This document shows, piece after piece, positions 1 through 7,652 of a DNA stretch of 64,000 bases. This DNA is from Parasalinivibrio latis (GTDB lineage: Bacteria > Pseudomonadota > Gammaproteobacteria > Enterobacterales > Vibrionaceae). How positions within the stretch are numbered: position 1 is the first letter of the stretch; each line of letters begins with the position of its first letter. Location of the stretch: assembly GCF_036825535.1 (NCBI RefSeq), contig NZ_CP098812.1, positions 1,550,001 through 1,614,000 on the forward strand. Direction: 5' to 3'. The position numbers and the translations under genes are program-made. The notes below the pieces were generated by a model. It worked only from the letters and a program-made list of their open reading frames with translations, searched no databases and was not told the DNA's origin.

Positions 1-32
1 GCTTGTTTTACGGGCTCGATAATCGGGTTCAT
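1..32 (-). CDS. glpC: Anaerobic glycerol-3-phosphate dehydrogenase subunit C, 5' end only (inferred)
   Basis: An ATG at 32-30 on the minus strand overlaps the glpB TGA stop in an ATGA arrangement and opens a frame that runs off the window edge, giving only MNPIIEPVKQ. Nothing in ten residues identifies a family. The call rests on the translational coupling and on the usual glpA-glpB-glpC order, in which GlpC is the iron-sulfur membrane-anchor subunit that passes electrons from GlpAB to menaquinone. Confidence 0.45.
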   Translation of the reverse strand, partial: MNPIIEPVKQ

Positions 33-1366
33 GCCGGTTCTCCCTGCAGTACTTGAGCACTGTCTTGTTGTTGGCTTGGCTCTTTTTGTCGGTAATGTTC
101 AATCATATTTTCTGCGGCGCTGAAACCGGTTGAGATGGCAACGCCTCCTCCACAACCATCAGCGATTGGGTCATAGCCTGACATCAGGGCGCCTCCGCAA
201 TAGAGGTTTTCCACTGGCGTACCATTGCGCCAGGGATTGAGTTTGTTGTTGGTTTTTACGCCAAAGCGCATGAAGGGTTGGCCGGAGCCGGTCACAAAGG
301 CTTTTTGAAGCCATTCTTCACGGTCGGCCTTTGCATCAATATCCAGATTGAAAACGGGCTCGCTGATCATATCTTTCGTTGCAACAAGCCCTTTGCTGAA
401 GAAACTGCCGGTGCCAAGGAAATAGTGATTGGCTGTCAGCGGGAAGTCCTCGTGGTGGCGGGTGTAAATTCGGGTGAGATGGTTATGGTCAAATTCGCCC
501 CACAATACTTCGTCTCCGGCCAGCAATGTACCTCCAAATTGTTGGAAGGCATTTCTCAGGGACTCTTCTATGCGGATACCCATCAGTGAAGGTGGCATGG
601 TTGCAACTTCGCAGATTTTGTATCCAGTCAAGCCTTCAAGCAGGCGCAGTGTTGCCAGGCCATCACCATTTCCAAATGCAGAAGGCAGCACGACCAGCTC
701 GGCGTCTCCGGCCTTTTGTAACAACAAGCGGGCAAATCGTTGCAGAACCAACTCATCTTTCATCTGCCGGGCAATATCAATGGACCGCATTTCACAGTGG
801 CGTTTTTGCCATTTAGTGATGTCTGAAATGGCAATTGACGCAGTGCTGATACGTACACCTTTCATCAGTGGATGACGCCCCAGATTATCTGCGGCAATCT
901 TTGGCTGGAAGTCCCGGAACCCTTCAATAGCGACAAGAGCAACCTTCGAATAGGGTTGTTCACCCTGTTCGTTCCATTGGGTCACAGAGGGTTGTGACAG
1001 CCACGTAGGGCGTAAGGTGCCCATCGCCGTAAGGCGCAGGTGGTTATTGTCCCCACCTAAAAGAGGAACGCCTTGCTCCTTCATCATTGAAGTAAACCAG
1101 CTAAGTGACATCTGTACTTTTTCTGATCCCAAATGGCTGTATGGATGATGGCAGTCGTTTTTTACCAACAGTTGAATCCCTTCAAAAGGATCACTGACTT
1201 TGGTTCCGTCGGGAAGTTGGCTGAGCACATCAATAGAGCCGGATGAGAAGTGCAGCGCACTTTGGCCCTGTGTGATGAGGGCTGTTTTCATCCCGGCCTG
1301 CTGGCAGCGAATGGCACAGGTGAGACCTGCCAGGCCACCGCCGATAATAATGCTGTCATACTTCAT
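29..1366 (-). CDS. glpB: Anaerobic glycerol-3-phosphate dehydrogenase subunit B
   Basis: GlpB is the flavin-associated subunit of the GlpABC complex, which oxidises sn-glycerol 3-phosphate to dihydroxyacetone phosphate at the inner membrane under anaerobic conditions. The protein begins MKYDSIIIGGGLAGLTCAI, an N-terminal dinucleotide-binding fold (GGGLAG), and carries a glycine-rich C-terminal stretch (GGALMSGYDPIADGCGGG) typical of GlpB. I start it at 1366 (445 aa) rather than at an in-frame ATG 45 bases upstream, because GGAGA lies just before the 1366 ATG and the sequence homologous to GlpB begins there. Its start overlaps the end of glpA by 11 bases and its stop overlaps the presumed glpC start, so the three genes look translationally coupled. 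Confidence 0.93.
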   Translation of the reverse strand: MKYDSIIIGGGLAGLTCAIRCQQAGMKTALITQGQSALHFSSGSIDVLSQLPDGTKVSDPFEGIQLLVKNDCHHPYSHLGSEKVQMSLSWFTSMMKEQGVPLLGGDNNHLRLTAMGTLRPTWLSQPSVTQWNEQGEQPYSKVALVAIEGFRDFQPKIAADNLGRHPLMKGVRISTASIAISDITKWQKRHCEMRSIDIARQMKDELVLQRFARLLLQKAGDAELVVLPSAFGNGDGLATLRLLEGLTGYKICEVATMPPSLMGIRIEESLRNAFQQFGGTLLAGDEVLWGEFDHNHLTRIYTRHHEDFPLTANHYFLGTGSFFSKGLVATKDMISEPVFNLDIDAKADREEWLQKAFVTGSGQPFMRFGVKTNNKLNPWRNGTPVENLYCGGALMSGYDPIADGCGGGVAISTGFSAAENMIEHYRQKEPSQQQDSAQVLQGEPA

Positions 1367-3020
1367 GGCAGGTCTCCTTTGCAGTTTCAGGGGTGGCTGC
1401 CGGGATATCATCCAATCCCATCAGGCCCTGGTATATCCACTGGGTAAATTCACTTTCGCGCAGGGCGTCCCCCCAGGCGATTGGCCGGATACCTTTCCAG
1501 CGCTCTTCGAGGAAATGGTTGAGTAAGTGACTGGCACCGTTGCCATCAGTTTTGCCGTATTCCGCGAAAAGCCCTGCTGCCCGGTATGAGCATAATTCTC
1601 CCTGGCAAGGCCCCATACCAAGCCGGGTACGGCGGCGGAGATCAACCAGGTTGTCGACATGAAGTTCGTTCAGGGCGTATTCGATTTCTCCGCATGTGAC
1701 CATTTCACATTCGCAGATTACTGACTGGCTGCGAGCGTCTTCTTTGAGGAATTTTTCAGCACGCTCACCGTGACGGTAGATGGCTGACTGGTATACCGGT
1801 TTTGCAATGCTTGCGGTACGTTTAACCGGCTTTTCTTCTTCTGAACCGGGCAGGGGTTTGGTATGTGTTGAACAGGCAACCGTATTTCCCAGTTTCTTCG
1901 CCAGCAAGTCTGTGGTCCACTCAGCCATCATCCGGTAAGTCATCAGTTTGCCACCGGTAATGGTAACGAAGCCTTTCATACCGTCGCGATCTTCATGGTC
2001 GAGCAATACAATTCCGCGGCTGATATTTCGTCCGCTGGTATCGCCGTCTACAGCTACCAAAGGTCTTACTCCCGCATAAGCCCTGAGGATACGGGTGTTA
2101 GCCATAATAGGTGCGAGTTTGGCACCTTCCTGGAGCAAAATATCAACTTCATGCGGGGTGACCTCGAGGTTGTCAATCTGGTCGTAATCAATGCGTTCAG
2201 AGGTCGTGCCGATAAGGGAAATGGTGTCTCCGGGAACGAGGATATCGGCATCTGCCGGCTTGCGGCAGCGATTAATAACCATGTTATTGATTCGGTAGTC
2301 GAGAATCAGTAATGAACCTTTTGCAGGGAACATACGCACACCGAGATCGGCATACTGGCAAATACGCTGTCCCCAGATACCGGCGGCGTTCACCACGATA
2401 TTGGCGTTGACTTCAAATACTTGGTGGGTGAGTGTGTTAACACATCGCACGCCAGTGACGGTGTCACCGTTACGAATAAGGTCTATGACTTCGGTATGGG
2501 TGAATATTCGAGCCCCGTGTTCCACCGCATCCAAAACATTTGATGCAGCGAGCCTGAAAGGATCCAATGTGCCATCCGGTACCCGGACCGCGCCGATAAG
2601 AGACGGGTTGCAATTTGGCTCTGCAGCAAGCGCCTGAGCGGGAGTCATCCGTTCTACATCGATATCTGCCGTCCTGCAGGCACTAAGGAAAGTTTCCTGA
2701 AATGACAGATCGTCTTCCGGCAGGGTAATAAACAGTCCCCCGGTATTTTCAACACAGTGACGGGCAACGCGCTTGAGAATTCGGTTTTCCTGGATACATT
2801 CGCGCGCTGATTCCTGATCAGTAACTGCATAGCGTGCGCCTGAATGGAGCAGGCCATGGTTACGTCCAGTGGTGCCGGATGCCAAATCATCCCGCTCAAT
2901 CAATACGCAGCGGATCCCCCGAAGCGCACAATCGCGCATTATTCCGGTACCGGTTGCTCCTCCGCCTATTATTACTACGTCAGTCTCGTGGCGTGTCATA
3001 TGGGTTCGTTGCATCATCAT
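1356..3020 (-). CDS. glpA: Anaerobic glycerol-3-phosphate dehydrogenase subunit A
   Basis: GlpA is the catalytic FAD subunit for sn-glycerol 3-phosphate oxidation. An N-terminal FAD fingerprint (VVIIGGGATGTG, about residues 15-26) is followed by the substrate-binding DAO-type domain. A C-terminal cysteine cluster (C436, C438, C443, C472, C477) matches the BFD-like [2Fe-2S] domain that separates anaerobic GlpA from aerobic GlpD. At 554 aa it is close to the 542 aa of E. coli GlpA. The start is one of three consecutive ATGs (3020-3012); an internal ATG at 2999 (MTRHETD) is also possible. It leads the glpABC operon, and candidate GlpR and FNR sites lie 65-85 bases upstream. Confidence 0.95.
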   Translation of the reverse strand: MMMQRTHMTRHETDVVIIGGGATGTGIMRDCALRGIRCVLIERDDLASGTTGRNHGLLHSGARYAVTDQESARECIQENRILKRVARHCVENTGGLFITLPEDDLSFQETFLSACRTADIDVERMTPAQALAAEPNCNPSLIGAVRVPDGTLDPFRLAASNVLDAVEHGARIFTHTEVIDLIRNGDTVTGVRCVNTLTHQVFEVNANIVVNAAGIWGQRICQYADLGVRMFPAKGSLLILDYRINNMVINRCRKPADADILVPGDTISLIGTTSERIDYDQIDNLEVTPHEVDILLQEGAKLAPIMANTRILRAYAGVRPLVAVDGDTSGRNISRGIVLLDHEDRDGMKGFVTITGGKLMTYRMMAEWTTDLLAKKLGNTVACSTHTKPLPGSEEEKPVKRTASIAKPVYQSAIYRHGERAEKFLKEDARSQSVICECEMVTCGEIEYALNELHVDNLVDLRRRTRLGMGPCQGELCSYRAAGLFAEYGKTDGNGASHLLNHFLEERWKGIRPIAWGDALRESEFTQWIYQGLMGLDDIPAATPETAKETCHEV

Positions 3021-3086
3021 TCGCTCACTTCATCCTCTGAAGAAACCCTTCAGTCGGTATGGCCTATAGCGGGATAATGCCACTGA

Positions 3087-3100
3087 TTGATTATTATCGT
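3087..3100 (-). promoter_or_regulatory. FNR-like site upstream of glpA
   Basis: TTGATTATTATCGT matches 8 of 10 conserved bases of the FNR consensus TTGAT-N4-ATCAA. It sits about 70 bases upstream of glpA. E. coli glpACB is known to need FNR, so the position is sensible, but the match is imperfect and the transcription start is unknown. Confidence 0.4.
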
Positions 3101-3114
3101 GGTGATCGAACACT
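3100..3114 (-). promoter_or_regulatory. GlpR-like operator upstream of glpA
   Basis: On the minus strand AGTGTTCGATCACCA fits 12 of 15 positions of the E. coli GlpR consensus (WATKYTCGWWMRAAW). A weaker second copy lies about 17 bases further upstream (TTCGTTCGCTC). Repeated TTCG half-sites before glp genes are typical of GlpR control. No glpR gene is in this window. Confidence 0.4.
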
Positions 3115-3255
3115 CAAAATGAGCGAACGAAAATAAAATGTGATTATTTGATTAAAATGCAAGCAAAGGAGAATGGGTGGGATTTGCGGGAATCTCAATG
3201 TTCCCGGAATTGACTTAATTTGATGAATTTAAAGCAGGCAGGGGTTCCTGGGATT

Positions 3256-4482
3256 TTACTCAGCAGGAACCTTCAGGGATTCTTCAGAGGTGATAGGTGT
3301 CGGTTGGATGAGGTTTCTTTTTTCGAAATCGAACCTTTCACCCTGCATCATGTAAACAGAGCGGTCGCGTCCATCTGCCTTTGCTTTGTATAGCGCATGG
3401 TCTGCACGTTCTATCAGAGTGGACAGTTGCTCTTCACCAGTATGGGTCGCCACACCAATGGATACAGTAATGGTGATGGTATTTGCCTCATCATCTAAGG
3501 GTATAGCGGTTCTGCGGACAACGGAAAGAATACGTGTGGCCACCTGTTGGGCGACTCTTGCATCGCAACCGGGAAGAAAAACCACGAACTCTTCCCCGCC
3601 AAAGCGCCCGAATATATCACTCTTTCTAAAGTCGGCTTGTAGTGTCCGGGTGAACGTTTGTAAAACGGTGTCACCACAGGAGTGCCCCCATTTGTCGTTA
3701 ATGCGCTTGAACTTGTCCAGATCAAGCAACAGTACCGAAAAGGGGACGTTTTTTGAATTACAGCGAGTAAGTGCTTTGTTGGCCAGTTGCAGCAACATAC
3801 GCCGGTTGTACACACCGGTCAGCGGATCCAAGGTCGCCTGCCGGTAAAGGCGAAGGATCATATGTAGCTGGGAAAGCTGTGACCAAATCACAATGACAGA
3901 TAAAACAGTCTGCAGCCAGTAAGAGGACAACTCATCTGGGTTTGTAAGACTGCCTTCCATGTATTCAACACCGAGATGAGACAGTGCAGTAATCGTCATT
4001 AACCCCAGACTTTCAATGGCAGTCAATGGGAAAATTGTCAGCATGACAACATGAATAATAGGAAGCAGGGCGTACGCGGTTTCGAACGTCACCCCATTCT
4101 CTGGCAGATCAAGGAGCAAGTTGGTTGAAATATAGAAGAGGTTAACCGATACAACCAACAGAAACAGTGCGAACCGGGCCTGTTCCAAGCTGGTTTGTCT
4201 TTTACAGTACCAACCGATACTGCAGAGAGCCGCAGCCAACATGACTCGTTCAGCAACGAGGGAATGAACCATCGTATTTTCTGACACAAGAAATACATCT
4301 AACGGGATCCACAGCAATACCAAGACTGCCCACCCATAGCAAATGTTGGTAGTACGGCTACGTATATAGCTCCCCCGGGTTGTTTTGAAACTGTTGGCGT
4401 GGCCTTTTCCACTCCACAGTTCACCAAGAATCAACCGGTATACATCCAGGTATTGTTTAGTCCTCTCCGTGAGGGAAACCAT
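3256..4482 (-). CDS. Membrane-anchored diguanylate cyclase (GGDEF)
   Basis: This protein should make cyclic-di-GMP from two GTP. About six hydrophobic segments lie between residues 40 and 210 and probably form a membrane sensor of no family I can name. A complete GGDEF domain follows: DPLTGVYNRR, LLDLDKFKRINDKWGH and the active-site motif GGEEF at about residues 295-299. An RKSD motif nine residues before GGEEF is a standard RxxD inhibitory site, so feedback inhibition by c-di-GMP is likely. I start at 4482 because AGGAG lies five bases before that ATG; an ATG at 4497 has no such site. The gene looks monocistronic. Confidence 0.9.
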   Translation of the reverse strand: MVSLTERTKQYLDVYRLILGELWSGKGHANSFKTTRGSYIRSRTTNICYGWAVLVLLWIPLDVFLVSENTMVHSLVAERVMLAAALCSIGWYCKRQTSLEQARFALFLLVVSVNLFYISTNLLLDLPENGVTFETAYALLPIIHVVMLTIFPLTAIESLGLMTITALSHLGVEYMEGSLTNPDELSSYWLQTVLSVIVIWSQLSQLHMILRLYRQATLDPLTGVYNRRMLLQLANKALTRCNSKNVPFSVLLLDLDKFKRINDKWGHSCGDTVLQTFTRTLQADFRKSDIFGRFGGEEFVVFLPGCDARVAQQVATRILSVVRRTAIPLDDEANTITITVSIGVATHTGEEQLSTLIERADHALYKAKADGRDRSVYMMQGERFDFEKRNLIQPTPITSEESLKVPAE

Positions 4483-4929
4483 TGCGTCTCCTGACATTGC
4501 TCGCTAGTGCTTGTATGTTGTTATTTGTTGGCCATTCGAGTGATTTTGATCCCAGGAATGTTTACGGAGCTAATCATTACACATTTGACAACTATCGTAA
4601 CAATGAAGTTAAAGAGAGTGTGAACTATGCCAAATACCTTTAACGAGAAAAATGTGCGTCAAATAGTTACAGCGGGGATGTCGTAATAAAATGTTTTTTA
4701 TCAGTTGGTTAAAGTGACAAGCTTATAAGCCGTTAGTGAGGAATTTAACATTTAGAAAATGAATGAAAGTTTATGTTATTCATGACGGATTAATGATTTC
4801 ATTACAGTTAAAAATAATCTTCTGCGATGCTCCTATTGAATAAATGAGTGTTTTTTTAACCAAGTAAATATCTTTTTCGGTATATAATCAGCGCCTGTTT
4901 CGTTTGACCCAATTTAGAAAAATACTCAC
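4483..4929. other. 447-bp intergenic region, no gene seen
   Basis: This AT-rich spacer lies between two divergently transcribed genes. I see no convincing open frame, RNA gene or repeat. It should hold the promoters for the diguanylate cyclase (minus) and the membrane protein at 4930 (plus); only the -10 element at 4883-4888 stands out. Confidence 0.6.
4883..4888 (+). promoter_or_regulatory. Candidate -10 element for the membrane protein gene
   Basis: A perfect TATAAT within TATATAATCA lies about 42 bases before the ATG at 4930. No clear -35 hexamer sits 16-18 bases upstream, so this is only a partial promoter match. Confidence 0.35.
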
Positions 4930-5601
4930 ATGATGAATACGATAGCAACTGTAGCGGCTGCAGGACTGCTTGGAGCGCAGTTAGTTCTGACATTGGTTTT
5001 ACTTCGGGGAGAAATTTGCCCGGGACAGCGTGGACGGATACACAAAGTTCTTTGGGCGTTGGTTTTTTCCTGGTTGGCAATTGTACCGCTACAGGTCTGG
5101 GCTTTGCTGCCATTCGCAACCCTGTGCGGGTTCGCTGTTGTAGCCAAAACGGGTAAGACTCGGGAAAAGGGGCCGCTTCCGCTTTTGTATACCGCCAATA
5201 TTCTAGCAGCAGTTGTATGGGTTTTAGGTGCCATGCAGAGTTCAGCCCTGGAAGTTGTAGCCCAATTATTCACTGTTGGCCTTGTTGGCTCTGCAATATC
5301 TCACCTGGCACTGATTCAGGCACGTTCAAGATTACAGGCGTTTCACCGTATCCTGCCAGTGACAGGCATTGTTTCAGCCATTGGCCTTATGCTGACAATG
5401 TTGGCTGCCACGCTTGCCCTACCGGAGGCACAACTGGATAGCGAAGTCTGGCGTGTAGGTACTATGTCGGGACTGCTTTTGGTGGGTATTCTTTTCTGGG
5501 TTGCCCATATTGTTACGCAAAAACCTGCCCAAAAACTGCTTATCCTGGGCGCTCTTGTGTGCGTAAGTTTTTCAAGTGTGATGGTAAGTGCGTTTGTATA
5601 A
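4930..5601 (+). CDS. Multi-spanning membrane protein of unknown function
   Basis: I do not recognise this family. The 223-residue protein is almost entirely hydrophobic, with roughly seven predicted transmembrane segments: about residues 4-25, 40-65, 85-103, 108-128, 143-163, 180-195 and 203-221. Charged loops such as RGEICPGQRGRIHK and KTGKTREKG separate the first segments. It has no soluble domain, cofactor motif or transporter signature that I can see. There is a tandem ATGATG start and no strong ribosome-binding site. A hairpin at 5620-5652 separates it from the DUF4250 gene, so they may not be co-transcribed. Codon use and hydrophobic pattern support a real gene. Confidence 0.75.
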   Translation: MMNTIATVAAAGLLGAQLVLTLVLLRGEICPGQRGRIHKVLWALVFSWLAIVPLQVWALLPFATLCGFAVVAKTGKTREKGPLPLLYTANILAAVVWVLGAMQSSALEVVAQLFTVGLVGSAISHLALIQARSRLQAFHRILPVTGIVSAIGLMLTMLAATLALPEAQLDSEVWRVGTMSGLLLVGILFWVAHIVTQKPAQKLLILGALVCVSFSSVMVSAFV

Positions 5602-5619
5602 CTCGCTGAATATTTGAAT

Positions 5620-5652
5620 AAAAAGTAAAAGAGGGATCATCTTTCACTTTTT
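5620..5652 (+). terminator. Rho-independent terminator-like hairpin
   Basis: A 13-bp stem with one mismatch (AAAAAGTAAAAGA paired with TCTTTCACTTTTT) surrounds a seven-base loop. The descending arm is itself U-rich. It lies 18 bases after the membrane-protein stop. Confidence 0.55.
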
Positions 5653-5722
5653 CTAACAATAATCTCATTTCTTATGCTCAGTGTTGTCTACACTTCTTCT
5701 GAATACCTCTTGGGGAGAATCA

Positions 5723-5920
5723 ATGATGGCAACACATGACATTTCCCGACTCGAAGATGCAATTGTCTATGGCATCCTGAACGAGAAACTCCGGTTGGAA
5801 TGTGACGGTATTGAAGCGCTTTCTGCACATATGGACTTAGACCAGAATGAACTTGAAGAGCGAATGAACAACATGGGGTGTTATTACGACCCTCTTAGCA
5901 ATCAGTTTCGCTTTAAGTAG
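5723..5920 (+). CDS. DUF4250 family small protein
   Basis: This 65-aa cytoplasmic protein matches the DUF4250 pattern: an acidic helix, the segment YGILNEKLRLECDGIEAL, and a C-terminal GCYYDPLSNQFRFK close to the family's G-Y-x-Y-x-P-x-x-N-Q-F-x ending. Its function is unknown. I choose the ATG at 5723 because GGGGAG lies six bases upstream; an in-frame start at 5681 would add 14 residues with no ribosome-binding site. It stands alone between two hairpins. Family members are short, acidic and widespread in gammaproteobacteria and Firmicutes, as far as I recall. Confidence 0.8.
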   Translation: MMATHDISRLEDAIVYGILNEKLRLECDGIEALSAHMDLDQNELEERMNNMGCYYDPLSNQFRFK

Positions 5921-5945
5921 TTCAGAAACCACTTTCCCAGATTTG

Positions 5946-5975
5946 AATGAGGTTTTCCGTTTGGAAAGCCTCATT
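5946..5975 (+). terminator. Hairpin after the DUF4250 gene
   Basis: AATGAGGTTTTCC and GGAAAGCCTCATT form a 13-bp stem (one G-T wobble) with a GTTT loop, 25 bases after the stop. The T tract is poor (GTATTTG), so it may be a weak terminator or 3'-end stabiliser. Confidence 0.5.
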
Positions 5976-6154
5976 GTATTTGCCCTTTGTGCCGGGCCTG
6001 CATTTGGTAACGGATTCTCTATTGCCTGTGTATTGCCAGATGTCTATCGTAGGTTAATAGGAATTCGTAATTTGGGATGACGTGCATACTCAAATACGTT
6101 TTCTGCCTTGGTAAGAATGAATTTGTCGCAGAGCTGTAAGCTCAGGGAGTGCAA

Positions 6155-6646
6155 GTGCAAATCAGGGAAATGAACCGAGAGGATTTTGATGCGTTCTGGC
6201 CGGTATTTAAATCTGTCATCGAGGCGCGGGAAACGTACGCTTTTGATCCGGAAATGACACTCGAAGAAGCTTACCAGCTTTGGTGCCTGTATCCGGTTGC
6301 CAGCTATGTTGCGATAGAAAATGGTGTCGTTCTCGGCTCATATTATGTTAAAGCGAATGCCGCGGGACCGGGGAGCCATGTGTGCAATTGTGGTTACATG
6401 GTCTCGCCTTTCGCAAGAGGGAAAGGGGTAGCCCGGTCCCTGTGCATCCACTCACAGGAGATAGCTGAGAAGCATGGCTTTCGCGCTATGCAGTTTAATT
6501 CTGTCGTTTCTACCAATACAGTGGCAGTTGACCTATGGCGAAAGCTGGGCTTTAAAATCGTTGGCACCTTGCCGAAGGCCTATCTCCATGCGCGGGAAGG
6601 ATATGTAGACTGCCATGTGATGTACAAACAGCTCACGCCGGTTTAA
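6155..6646 (+). CDS. GNAT family N-acetyltransferase
   Basis: A GCN5-related acetyltransferase that should transfer acetyl from acetyl-CoA to an amine; the substrate is unknown. It carries the acetyl-CoA pyrophosphate-binding loop (SPFARGKGVARSL, about residues 86-98) and a C-terminal VDLWRKLGFKIVGTLPKAY stretch, as in the phosphinothricin/L-amino-acid acetyltransferase branch. The start is probably the GTG at 6155 (163 aa): AGGGAG lies five bases before it, whereas the in-frame GTG at 6149 falls on that site. Its 3' end overlaps the 3' end of convergent metR by 14 bases. Confidence 0.85.
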   Translation: MQIREMNREDFDAFWPVFKSVIEARETYAFDPEMTLEEAYQLWCLYPVASYVAIENGVVLGSYYVKANAAGPGSHVCNCGYMVSPFARGKGVARSLCIHSQEIAEKHGFRAMQFNSVVSTNTVAVDLWRKLGFKIVGTLPKAYLHAREGYVDCHVMYKQLTPV

Positions 6647-7544
6647 TTCCGCTCAAGTGCGTCTGGCACTGAGTTTTGGCAATGCTGAAAAAAGCCTGCA
6701 GGTGTTTCCTTTCATAGTCTGAAGCCCTTACAGCTGCGTACAAACGCCGCCACAGCCCATTCCCCAAGGGTTTACTGATAACAAGCCCCTGTCGGGAAAA
6801 CTCATGGATAGCCCAGTTGGGCAGAGCTGCCACCCCCAAGCCAGCAGAAACCATTTGGATCAGCATTAACGTATTGTCCGCTTGCTTAAACGACTGGGGT
6901 TCAATACCTGCTGGCTGAAGGAAATGCTTGATAACATCCAGACGCTGACGTTGCACGGGGTAGGTCAACATGATTTCCTGCTCAAGCATATTGGGCTCTA
7001 TGGCTGCTACCTCGGCCAGCGGGTGTCCCGGCGCGACAACCAGCCGCATCTCGAAGTCAAACAACGGTTCAAAGTGAATCTCCGAACGTGTTTGAACATC
7101 TGATGTCACCACAAGGTCAAGATCACCGGAAGCGAGGGCAGGAAGTGGTTCAAACCCGAATCCTGAAGAAAAGTCTAATCCCACCGATGGCCAACCAAGT
7201 TGGTATTCTTTGATCGCCGGCATTAGCCACTGGAAACAGGAATGGCACTCAATCGCCATATGCAACCGACCCTTTATGTCTTCTTTCAAGCCAGCCAGTT
7301 CATTTTCTGCACGGGCTATTCTTGGCAACACGTCATCAGCCAGTTTGAGAAGAATCTCGCCTTCGGCAGTAAATCTGACCGGGCGGGTTTTTCTCAGAAA
7401 CAAGTTTCCACCCAGACGTTGCTCTAACTCTTTGATTTGATGCGAGAGTGCGGATTGGGTCAGACAGAGCTGATTGGCAGTAGCTGTCAGCGATCCCGTA
7501 TCCCGGAGTACTGTCAGTGTACGCAGGTGTTTGAGTTCAATCAT
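6633..7544 (-). CDS. metR: LysR-type activator of methionine genes
   Basis: MetR is the homocysteine-responsive LysR-type regulator of metE and other methionine genes. The N-terminal winged helix-turn-helix (TATANQLCLTQSALSHQIKE, about residues 20-39) is followed by an effector domain with MetR-like features: the segment AIECHSCFQWLMPAIKEY and the ending SGIKPA. Length (303 aa) is typical of MetR. It is divergent from metE across a 108-bp spacer, the classical metR-metE arrangement. GAGGA lies before the ATG. Its 3' end overlaps the convergent acetyltransferase gene. Confidence 0.93.
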   Translation of the reverse strand: MIELKHLRTLTVLRDTGSLTATANQLCLTQSALSHQIKELEQRLGGNLFLRKTRPVRFTAEGEILLKLADDVLPRIARAENELAGLKEDIKGRLHMAIECHSCFQWLMPAIKEYQLGWPSVGLDFSSGFGFEPLPALASGDLDLVVTSDVQTRSEIHFEPLFDFEMRLVVAPGHPLAEVAAIEPNMLEQEIMLTYPVQRQRLDVIKHFLQPAGIEPQSFKQADNTLMLIQMVSAGLGVAALPNWAIHEFSRQGLVISKPLGNGLWRRLYAAVRASDYERKHLQAFFSIAKTQCQTHLSGIKPA

Positions 7545-7556
7545 GAATTTTCCTCA
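7544..7556. promoter_or_regulatory. MetR-like binding site
   Basis: TGAATTTTCCTCA fits TGAA-N5-TTCA at 7 of 8 conserved bases. It overlaps the metR start codon in the metR-metE spacer, which would allow autoregulation. A short site with one mismatch could occur by chance. Confidence 0.4.
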
Positions 7557-7608
7557 ACATCCATTTGAGTCATTTGAGTTTGTTTTATGAACTCTACCGG
7601 GTGATTCT

Positions 7609-7632
7609 GGACATGTAAACATCTGGATGGCT
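7609..7632. promoter_or_regulatory. Tandem MetJ-box-like octamers before metE
   Basis: Three adjoining octamers, GGACATGT, AAACATCT and GGATGGCT, match the met box AGACGTCT at 5, 6 and 5 of 8 positions, about 20 bases before the metE ATG. MetJ binds tandem imperfect octamers, so repetition and position together are suggestive although each match is weak. Confidence 0.45.
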
Positions 7633-7652
7633 AAATTAGCGGAGAGAAAATC

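Noticed and set aside
7545..7652. SAM riboswitch in the metE leader
   Set aside because: The leader is too short and lacks the required helices; protein regulators MetR and MetJ explain control in this lineage.
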